A DNA stretch of 64,000 nucleotides, taken from contig NZ_JAZIFY010000001.1 in NCBI RefSeq assembly GCF_036634195.1, forward strand, positions 6,458,501-6,522,500. Reading direction: 5' to 3'. The stretch is from Streptomyces sp. P9-A4. Lineage in GTDB: Bacteria; Actinomycetota; Actinomycetes; Streptomycetales; Streptomycetaceae. Shown one piece after another: positions 57,636-64,000 of this stretch (its first letter is position 1; every line of letters begins with the position of its first letter). The position numbers were made by a program, and so were the translations under genes. The notes under the pieces are model-generated. The model searched no databases and was not told the origin of the DNA. It worked only from the letters and a program-made list of their open reading frames with translations.

Positions 57636-59768
57636 ATGTCTCAACTTCGCGCACCCGCCTCGCGGTCCGATCGACGCGAGGGCGGGCGGCACGGCCGGTC
57701 AGGCGCCCGCTCCGCCCCCGGCAACCCCAGCACCCCCCCGGCACAGCCCCCCGCGCCGCACACCGCGGAAGCCCGCATACGGCCCCAACTCCTCCGCACC
57801 TCGGTGCTCCCCGCCGTCGCGGTGGCACTGGGCGGGGCGGCGGCCGTCCTCTTCACCATCCGTTCCACCGGCGCCAGCCCCACCCCCGGCCTCTGGGCCG
57901 CGCTCACCGGAGCCGCCGCCCTCACGGTCGCCTCCGTGACCGCCGCGGCGCTCGGCGCGGACCGCGCCGCCAAGGCGGTGCTCGACCGCTGCAACGCCCT
58001 GCGCCGCTCCAGCGCGGTCGGACAGGGCGAGCTGCGCACGGTTCTGGAACAGTTGCGCACGGGGGAGGCCATCCCGCCCCGCCCCGCGCTGCCGACGAGC
58101 TCCGGCGGCGACGAGTTCGACCTGCTCTCCCAGGAACTGACGCGCTCTCACGAGGCCGCCGTGGCCGCCGTCGTGCAGGCGTCGAAGCTCTCCAGCAGCG
58201 TCGGAAACGAACAGAAGGTCGAGGTCTTCGTCAACCTCGCCCGGCGCCTGCAGTCCCTCGTCCACCGCGAGATCCAGCTCCTCGACGAGCTGGAGAACGA
58301 GGTCGAGGACCCCGACCTGCTCAAGGGCCTGTTCACCGTCGACCACCTCGCCACCCGCATCCGCCGCCACGCCGAGAACCTCGCCGTCCTCGGTGGCGCC
58401 ATCTCCCGCCGCCAGTGGTCGAACCCGGTCACCATGACCGAGGTGCTGCGCTCCTCGATCGCCGAGGTCGAGCAGTACCCGCGCGTGAAGCTCGTACCGC
58501 CGATCGACGGTACGCTCCGGGGCCACGCCGTGGCCGACGTCATCCACCTCCTCGCCGAACTCGTCGAGAACGCCACGCTGTTCTCCGCGCCGCACACCAC
58601 GGTGCTGCTCCGCGCGCAGTACGTCACGGCCGGACTCGCGATCGAGGTCGAGGACCGCGGTCTCGGCATGCCCGTCACCGAGCAGAACAAGATGAACGCC
58701 CTGCTCGCCGACCCCGACCAGGTCAACGTCGCGCACCTGCTCCAGGACGGCCGCATCGGACTCTTCGTCGTCTCGGCGCTGGCCCGCAGGCACGGCATCA
58801 ACGTACGCCTCCAGTCCAACATCTACGGCGGGGTCCAGGCCGTCCTGGTCCTCCCGCAGGGCCTCCTCGGCGCCGACCCGGAGGGGCTGGCCCAGCACGA
58901 GCGCCAGGCCGCCGCGACCGCCGGTTCCTCGGCGGTCCCGCCGAACCAGGTGCAGATGCAGCCCCCGACGGCCTCGCGGCCCGCGCCCGCCACGCCTGTG
59001 ACGGCCCCGGCGCACCCCCAGGTGCCCGCGCCCCTGGTCATGGGCCCCACGGCCGGCACGGCACCCGTACCGCCGTCCACGCCCTCCCCGGAGCGGGCCG
59101 CCGCCCGCCACGAGGAGACCCCCGCCCCGCTCGCCTACCCGGGTACGGGTACGGGGAGCGGCGCGCAGCCGGGCGTGTACGGCGACCCGACCCGCACCAC
59201 CGGCACCGGCGGCTACGGGGACCCCGAGCGCACCTCCGTCGCCGGCGGGTACGGCGACGTGGACCGTACGTCCGCCACGGGAGGTTACGGGGACGTGGAC
59301 CGTACGTCCGCTCCGAGCGGATACGGGGAGCACGGCCACGCCCCCGCGGCCCACGGCTACGGCGAGTCCGGCCGCACCCTCGCGACCGACGACTACGGCC
59401 ACGCGCCCGCGACCGACGGGTACCGGGAGTCCGGCCACGCGTCCGCGACCGACGGCTACGGCGATTCCGGCCACGCGCCCGCCGTACCGGCACAGCCCGC
59501 CGGCGCCGACCGCTCGGGTCCGCCCGCCTCGCTCCTCTCGCCGCTGCCCCCGGCGCCCGAGTCCAACGGCCGCCCGCTGCTCCCCAAGCGGCGCGCCCAG
59601 GAGCACATCGTCCCGCAGCTGCGCGACGAACCCGTGGCCCGCAAGCCCGAGGAGCACGCCCTGCACGACCCCGGCTTGATGGCCGCGTTCCAACGCGGCA
59701 TCGGTCTCGCCGAGTCCCAGCCCGCCCCCCATGAATCGCTGCGTCCAGGCGACGCGCACAAGGAGTAG
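57636..59768 (+). CDS. cvnA: Conservon histidine-kinase-like protein CvnA
   Basis: A 710-residue membrane protein. Two transmembrane segments (about 52-75 and 87-105) precede a coiled, HAMP-like stretch. An ATPase domain follows with VIHLLAELVENATLFSAP (N box), VEDRGLGMP (G1) and GLFVVSALARRHG (G2). No typical H-box is obvious, as in known CvnA proteins. Residues about 430-650 are disordered, with about nine GYG-containing repeats such as GGYGDVDRTSATGGYGDVDR. The ATG follows AAGGA. It heads a five-gene operon that resembles a eukaryotic receptor/G-protein module. Confidence 0.92.
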   Translation: MSQLRAPASRSDRREGGRHGRSGARSAPGNPSTPPAQPPAPHTAEARIRPQLLRTSVLPAVAVALGGAAAVLFTIRSTGASPTPGLWAALTGAAALTVASVTAAALGADRAAKAVLDRCNALRRSSAVGQGELRTVLEQLRTGEAIPPRPALPTSSGGDEFDLLSQELTRSHEAAVAAVVQASKLSSSVGNEQKVEVFVNLARRLQSLVHREIQLLDELENEVEDPDLLKGLFTVDHLATRIRRHAENLAVLGGAISRRQWSNPVTMTEVLRSSIAEVEQYPRVKLVPPIDGTLRGHAVADVIHLLAELVENATLFSAPHTTVLLRAQYVTAGLAIEVEDRGLGMPVTEQNKMNALLADPDQVNVAHLLQDGRIGLFVVSALARRHGINVRLQSNIYGGVQAVLVLPQGLLGADPEGLAQHERQAAATAGSSAVPPNQVQMQPPTASRPAPATPVTAPAHPQVPAPLVMGPTAGTAPVPPSTPSPERAAARHEETPAPLAYPGTGTGSGAQPGVYGDPTRTTGTGGYGDPERTSVAGGYGDVDRTSATGGYGDVDRTSAPSGYGEHGHAPAAHGYGESGRTLATDDYGHAPATDGYRESGHASATDGYGDSGHAPAVPAQPAGADRSGPPASLLSPLPPAPESNGRPLLPKRRAQEHIVPQLRDEPVARKPEEHALHDPGLMAAFQRGIGLAESQPAPHESLRPGDAHKE

Positions 59769-59774
59769 ATCACC

Positions 59775-60209
59775 ATGGCGAGCAATGTGCCGACCGGCCA
59801 TTCCTCGGATCTCGACTGGCTGTTGAGCGGCCTGGTCCAGCGGGTCCCGTACACCCGCAACGCGGTTCTGCTCTCCTCCGACGGCCTCGTGAAGTCCGTG
59901 CACGGTCTCGACCCCGACGCCGCCGACCACATGGCGGCGCTCGCCTCCGGGCTGTACTCGCTCGGGCGCAGCGCGGGCGCCCGGTTCGGTGACGGCGGCG
60001 AGGTGCGGCAGGTGGTCGTGGAGCTGGACTCCACCCTCCTGTTCGTCTCCACGGCGGGCTCCGGCACCTGCCTCGCGGTCCTCGCGGGGCGCGAGGCCGA
60101 CGCGGCTGTCCTCGGATACGAGATGGCGATGCTCGTCAAGAGCGTCCGGCCGTATCTGGTCACCCCGGCGCGGCAGGCGGCCGGCGCGGTCGGTGGCCGC
60201 GGCCGGTGA
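59775..60209 (+). CDS. cvnB: Conservon roadblock/LC7 protein CvnB
   Basis: A 144-residue roadblock/LC7 protein (DLDWLLSGLVQRVPYTRNAV, LLSSDGLVKSVHGLD, ADHMAALASGLYSLGRSAG). In conservons this protein binds the GTPase CvnD and may act as its regulator. It starts six bases after cvnA, and its stop overlaps the cvnC GTG. Confidence 0.93.
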   Translation: MASNVPTGHSSDLDWLLSGLVQRVPYTRNAVLLSSDGLVKSVHGLDPDAADHMAALASGLYSLGRSAGARFGDGGEVRQVVVELDSTLLFVSTAGSGTCLAVLAGREADAAVLGYEMAMLVKSVRPYLVTPARQAAGAVGGRGR

Positions 60210-60583
60210 AGGTGACGTCCGCTCAGGATGGGCCCTGGCTCGACGACGCGGCCGGCCGGCTGATCCGCCCGTACACGGTCAGTGGTGGCCGGACCCAGCC
60301 CACCACCGCCCTGGACCTGCTGTCCATGGTGATGGCGACCGGCTCGTCACCCCAGGCCCACATGGGTCCCGAGCACAGCCTGGCCCTCGGGCTGTGCGGC
60401 GGGCCCACCTCGGTGGCGGAGATCGCGGCGCACTTACGGCTTCCGGCCGTGGTCACCAAGGTCCTGCTCTCCGACCTCGTGGACTGCGGGGCGATCACCG
60501 CCCGCGCCCCCCGATTCCACGCCTACCCAACCGACCGTTCCTTGCTGGAGGCAGTGCTCGATGGCCTACGACAACGGCTCTGA
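60206..60583 (+). CDS. cvnC: Conservon DUF742 protein CvnC, contains a TTA codon
   Basis: A 125-residue DUF742 protein (RLIRPYTVSGGRTQPTTALD, ALGLCGGPTSVAEIAAHLRL, VVTKVLLSDLVDCGAI). The leucine of AAHLRLP is encoded by TTA at 60434-60436, the only in-frame TTA I noticed in the window's intact genes. In Streptomyces, TTA codons need the developmentally controlled bldA tRNA, so translation here and coupling to cvnD may depend on bldA. GTG start overlaps cvnB. Confidence 0.93.
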   Translation: MKVTSAQDGPWLDDAAGRLIRPYTVSGGRTQPTTALDLLSMVMATGSSPQAHMGPEHSLALGLCGGPTSVAEIAAHLRLPAVVTKVLLSDLVDCGAITARAPRFHAYPTDRSLLEAVLDGLRQRL

Positions 60584-61184
60584 GCGCCACGACAGTGCCA
60601 CGACCGACGCCTTTCCCACCGCGCTCAAGATCCTGGTGGCCGGCGGATTCGGCGTGGGCAAGACGACCCTCGTGGGCGCGGTCAGCGAAATCGAACCGCT
60701 GAGCACCGAGGAGCTGCTGACCTCGGTCAGCGCCGCCACCGACAGCCTGGAGGGCGTGGAGTCCAAGACCACGACGACCGTGGCGATGGACTTCGGCCGC
60801 ATCACGCTCGACGACCGCCACGTCCTCTACCTCTTCGGCACCCCGGGCCAGGAGCGCTTCTGGTTCATGTGGGACGAACTCTCCGAGGGAGCGCTCGGAG
60901 CGGTCGTCCTCGCCGACACCCGCAGACTCCAGGAGTGCTTCTCCGCCGTGGACTTCTTCGAGCGGCGGGGCATCCAGTTCGTCGTCGCGGTCAACGAGTT
61001 CGACGGTTCCTACCGCTACGAACCGGACGAGATCCGGTCTGCCCTCGACCTCAAGCCGGAGGTGCCGGTCGTCCTCTGCGACGCCCGGATCTCCAGCTCC
61101 GGCATCCGCACCCTGCTGACACTCGTACAGCATCTGCTCACCACCCTCCCGGCCGCCGCGCCGAGCTACGGAGCCACGCCATGA
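60561..61184 (+). CDS. cvnD: Conservon small GTPase CvnD
   Basis: A 207-residue GTP-binding protein. The P-loop is VAGGFGVGKTTLVGAV; LYLFGTPGQERFWFMW is the switch-II/G3 region and VAVNEFD the G4-like motif. It is the G-protein of the conservon. The ATG lies 23 bases inside cvnC, so its expression is coupled to the TTA-containing gene. Confidence 0.94.
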   Translation: MAYDNGSERHDSATTDAFPTALKILVAGGFGVGKTTLVGAVSEIEPLSTEELLTSVSAATDSLEGVESKTTTTVAMDFGRITLDDRHVLYLFGTPGQERFWFMWDELSEGALGAVVLADTRRLQECFSAVDFFERRGIQFVVAVNEFDGSYRYEPDEIRSALDLKPEVPVVLCDARISSSGIRTLLTLVQHLLTTLPAAAPSYGATP

Positions 61185-61753
61185 CGTACGACCCGACCGG
61201 TCACCTCCTGCTGACGCCCGTCGACAAGGACGCGCCCGCCCGTGTGCAGCGGCTGCGCGAACTCGGTCTCGGGGAGCGGCCGGAACCGGCGTTCGACGAG
61301 TTCGCCCACCGCCTCGCCGAGGTCACCGGTGCCCCGTTCTCGATGGTCAACTTCATCGACGAGAACCGGCAGTTCTTCGCCGGCCTGCACACCCCGGAGG
61401 GCACCCACTCCGGCAGCGACCTCGGTGCCGCCGCGGCCGGCGCCGGTGGTGTCGGCCGGTTCATGGCCCGTGACCACGGCTACTGCCCGCACGTGGTCGT
61501 GCGGCGGAAGGCGCTGGTCCTGGAGGACGTCTGCGACTACCCGCGCTTCGCGGGGAACCCGGTCGTGGACGAGATCGGCATCCGCTCGTACATGGGGGCG
61601 CCGCTGATAGACCGTACGGGCGTCGCGCTCGGCACCATCTGCGTGGTCGACACGGACGTACGGCCGTGGGGGCGCGCCGGACTGGAGACGATCAAGACGA
61701 TGGCGGCGGAGCTGATGGAGCAGATCAACCGCCGCGAGGACGGGATGTTCTGA
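61181..61753 (+). CDS. GAF-domain protein at the end of the conservon
   Basis: A 190-residue protein with a single GAF domain (EFAHRLAEVTGAPFSMVNFI, FCAGLHTP-like FFAGLHTPEG, YCPHVVVRRKALVLEDVCDY, IRSYMGAPLIDRTGVALGTI). It could bind a small ligand and pass information to the CvnB-D proteins. The ATG overlaps the cvnD stop (ATGA). Conservons often end with an additional output or sensor gene, such as a cytochrome P450; here it is a GAF protein. Confidence 0.9.
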   Translation: MTYDPTGHLLLTPVDKDAPARVQRLRELGLGERPEPAFDEFAHRLAEVTGAPFSMVNFIDENRQFFAGLHTPEGTHSGSDLGAAAAGAGGVGRFMARDHGYCPHVVVRRKALVLEDVCDYPRFAGNPVVDEIGIRSYMGAPLIDRTGVALGTICVVDTDVRPWGRAGLETIKTMAAELMEQINRREDGMF

Positions 61754-61773
61754 CCCTCGGCGTCCGGGACACG

Positions 61774-61811
61774 GGGAGCCCCGGTACGGCATCGGCCGTA
61801 TCGGGGCTCCC
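61774..61811. terminator. Hairpin at the end of the conservon
   Basis: A 17-bp stem with one G-T mismatch and an ATCG loop, 21 bases past the GAF gene stop, between converging genes. Confidence 0.8.
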
Positions 61812-61838
61812 GGCATGTCGAGGCGCGACGCGCGGGGG

Positions 61839-61942
61839 GTCGGGCGCGGACGGGTGCCGGGTCCGGGGCGCGGTCGGGCGCGGACGGGTGCTGGATCCGG
61901 GGTGCGAGGTCAGGCGTGGACGGGCTCCGGGTCCGGGGTGCG
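61839..61942. repeat. Three tandem ~35-base repeats at the end of the acyl-CoA dehydrogenase gene
   Basis: Units start at 61839, 61873 and 61909, each with GGACGGG then CCGGGTCCGGGG or close variants. The unit at 61909 covers the last codons and stop of the dehydrogenase; the two others are outside it, suggesting duplication of the gene end. Confidence 0.75.
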
Positions 61943-63118
61943 GACCAGTTCGGACAGCCGCTCCGACCAGCTTCCCTTGTCCTGGCCGAGGGCGACCTCG
62001 GCCAGCCGCAACAGCTGGATGTCGGAGGTGCCCGCCGGGGCGAAGATGTGGTGGGCGTCCCGGAGGTAGCGCTCGATGGCGCGGTCGGTGAAGAGGCCGG
62101 CGGCGGCGTGGATCTCCATGGCGTTGCGCCCGGAGTCGATCGCCGACTCGACGTTGACGAGCTTGGCGTTCATCAGCTCGGCGTCGCAGGAGAGCCCCTG
62201 GTCGAGCAGGTGCACGGCGTGGTACGCGGAGAGCCGGGCGGTCATGAGGCGGGACTGCATCTGACCCAGCTTCAGCTTGACCGTGGGGAGGTCGTGGAGC
62301 GGCTTGCCGTAGCGGATGCGCTCGGAGGCGAAGCGGGTGGTCTCGTCCAGGATCGCCTGGTGGATGCCGAGCGAGACGGCCGTGAGGTTGGCCCGTCCGT
62401 ACAGAACGCTGGAGGAGTACGCGACGGAGAGTCCGTCGCCCTCGTCGCCCAGGCGGTTGGCGGCCGGGATCCGGCAGTTCTCGAAGATCAGCTCGCCGAA
62501 GCTGAAGCCGTGGAGACCCATGGCCTCCTGCTGCGGACCGGTCCTGAAACCGGGGCGATCGGATTCGACCAGGAAGGCGGTGAGTCCCTTCGAACCGGGA
62601 CCGGTCCTGACCACGACGCCGTGGAGATCGCCGACATGGCTGTTGCCGACGAAGACCTTGCTGCCGTTGAGGATGTAGTCGTCGCCGTCCCGAACCGCGC
62701 TGGCGGTCATGCCGAGGACGTGCCCCCCGGACTCGGGCTCGGTGACCGCGATGGTCGGCAGGCACTCGCCCGCGGCGATGGCCGGGAGCCAGGTCTTGCG
62801 CTGCTCGTCGCTGCCGAAGTGGACGATCTTGGCGGTGCCCAGCTGGGAGGCCTGGACCATGGCGCCCATGGCGCCGCTGACCCGGGACAGCTCCTCGATG
62901 ATGATGGTCTTCGCCAGATGCCCGGCGCCCATGCCGCCGTACTCCTGGTTGATGGTCGCGCCCAGCCAGCCCTGTTCGGCGATCAGCCGGGACAGCTCGT
63001 GGTGGACCGTCCGGGACGCCTCCATCTCGGCTATCCGCGGCCGGACCTCCCGCTCCGCGAAGTCGCGGACCGTCTCCCTGAGCTGATGATGCAGCCGACT
63101 GCTGAAGTAGGCGTCCAT
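61910..63118 (-). CDS. Acyl-CoA dehydrogenase
   Basis: A 402-residue FAD enzyme introducing an alpha-beta double bond into an acyl thioester. The family signatures TIAVTEPESGGHVLGMTASA and RYGKPLHDLPTVKLKLGQMQ, and the terminal DAHHIFAPAGTSDIQLLRLA are present. The ATG at 63118 follows GGGGAGGAA. An in-frame ATG about 30 codons upstream is possible. It stands alone, so the pathway is not evident. Confidence 0.9.
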   Translation of the reverse strand: MDAYFSSRLHHQLRETVRDFAEREVRPRIAEMEASRTVHHELSRLIAEQGWLGATINQEYGGMGAGHLAKTIIIEELSRVSGAMGAMVQASQLGTAKIVHFGSDEQRKTWLPAIAAGECLPTIAVTEPESGGHVLGMTASAVRDGDDYILNGSKVFVGNSHVGDLHGVVVRTGPGSKGLTAFLVESDRPGFRTGPQQEAMGLHGFSFGELIFENCRIPAANRLGDEGDGLSVAYSSSVLYGRANLTAVSLGIHQAILDETTRFASERIRYGKPLHDLPTVKLKLGQMQSRLMTARLSAYHAVHLLDQGLSCDAELMNAKLVNVESAIDSGRNAMEIHAAAGLFTDRAIERYLRDAHHIFAPAGTSDIQLLRLAEVALGQDKGSWSERLSELVRTPDPEPVHA

Positions 63119-63630
63119 CCGAGTTCCTCCCCTGCGAAACGCCTGGTCGGTCGTCCGGCCAGGTGGTGCATCGGCAGTGGTCCCGTCCCGAACAGGCCGA
63201 CACTTCATGGTGTTGATCTTTCCAGGAGGGAGCAATATCGCCACGAGATTTGTCCGAAACCCGAACGGTTGACGATCGGGAGCGACTGTGTTTCCGGTGG
63301 TCCCGCCCTGCTGGGGTCGATGAGCCCGGGATTCCGCTTGGGCTTCTTTCTGCCACATGCCAACGGCAAAGGACTCTCCGGCATATGCCCACGAAACCTC
63401 CTGTTCGCCACAGGGGCCCCTTCCGTACCCAAGACGGTTCATCCCGGAAGCCCGCCGGTCGCCGCTCCGTCCAATGCGCCGCGCCTCCGTTGCGCTACGG
63501 AGAGTGACGCGCACCCCTACGCGTGTCCTCGCGTCCGAGGCACCCGGAAAGGGGTTCGTGACCACCGGGGAAAGTGCGGTACTGTTCTCATGCGCGTTCA
63601 GCCAGGGGAAACCCCAGGTCAGACGGGCGC
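63119..63630. other. Intergenic region before tRNA-Pro
   Basis: No gene is supported. GTGACC (63558-63563) and TACTGT (63580-63585), spaced 16 bases, could be the tRNA promoter. A short CTCCGT/ACGGAG inverted repeat lies near 63490. Confidence 0.35.
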
Positions 63631-63704
<74 letters not shown>

Positions 63705-63723
63705 CTTGAGAAAGTCGGAATTC

Positions 63724-63759
63724 GAGGGGCCGTTTCAGAGTGATCTGAAACGGCCCCTC
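63724..63759 (+). terminator. Terminator after tRNA-Pro
   Basis: A perfect 15-bp stem (GAGGGGCCGTTTCAG with its complement) and an AGTGAT loop, 20 bases after the tRNA. The remaining 240 bases of the window show no recognisable gene. Confidence 0.88.
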
Positions 63760-64000
63760 GGTCGTTTCCTGTGGCCGGACTCCGGCCCTTCGTGAAGTGG
63801 GCCGCCCTTCCGGAAGTGCGGGTTCCTGGTCCTCCATGAAGGAGTGGCGAAGGCGACGGCCCGGCTGGACGGCACCGGACGCAGGGCGACAAGGAGTTCG
63901 CCGCCCCGGCGGACCGCCCGCCCGGCCGGGGATGCCGGGCCGGCGTTCGGCGGTGGATCGCGATTCCGTGCGGTCGGCGCTCACTGTGTGTGTCGGCGGC

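Overview
The DNA is very GC-rich, uses mainly GTG/ATG starts, and carries gene sets typical of Streptomyces: a hopanoid cluster, a conservon, a c-di-AMP riboswitch before a LysM/M23 cell-wall hydrolase, and DUF5941, DUF6745 and DUF6126 proteins. A Streptomyces chromosome is the best reading. All calls come from reading the sequence; no database search was run.

Layout. 0-4.2 kb: an anti-sigma-like ATPase, IPP isomerase (idi), a methyltransferase-acetyltransferase fusion broken by a short palindromic insertion, and a CDF metal exporter. 4.5-11.6 kb: a seven-gene, mostly overlapping operon (two CDP-alcohol phosphatidyltransferases, a LicC-like nucleotidyltransferase, a glycerol-1-phosphate-dehydrogenase-like enzyme, a GT2 glycosyltransferase and a TagGH-type ABC exporter), probably making and exporting a phosphopolyol envelope polymer. 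It ends at a strong terminator. 11.6-23.3 kb: a TetR gene, then the hopanoid operon hpnC-hpnD-small ORF-hpnE-prenyl synthase-shc-hpnG-hpnH-aminotransferase, followed by an XRE-cupin regulator with a perfect inverted-repeat operator and a small DUF6126 membrane protein.

23.3-37.9 kb: a tyrosine phosphatase, riboswitch plus M23 peptidase, SGNH hydrolase, the STM4015-STM4011 operon (leucine-rich repeat protein, ATP-grasp-like protein, sulfatase-like hydrolase, two radical SAM enzymes) and a divergent DUF6745 module. Both divergent promoters resemble the PafBC (RecA-independent) DNA-damage promoter. SIMPL, TetR, an amino-acid dehydrogenase with a palindromic operator, and an MBL-fold hydrolase follow.

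37.6-56.8 kb looks like an acquired island. The 3' part of the MBL gene is repeated at 56.83 kb beside a transposase remnant. Between the copies lie an Rhs polymorphic toxin with a deaminase-like C-terminus and its presumed immunity gene, a decayed IS5-type transposase, a two-component system with three 11-bp direct repeats upstream, a D,D-carboxypeptidase and a VanJ-like phosphatase (a possible cell-wall-antibiotic response cassette), an NB-ARC/TPR regulator divergent from a large secreted PI-PLC/SGNH/FG-GAP protein, and an FKBP isomerase. 57.6-61.8 kb: a conservon (cvnA-B-C-D plus a GAF protein) whose cvnC carries an in-frame TTA codon. The end holds an acyl-CoA dehydrogenase and tRNA-Pro(GGG).
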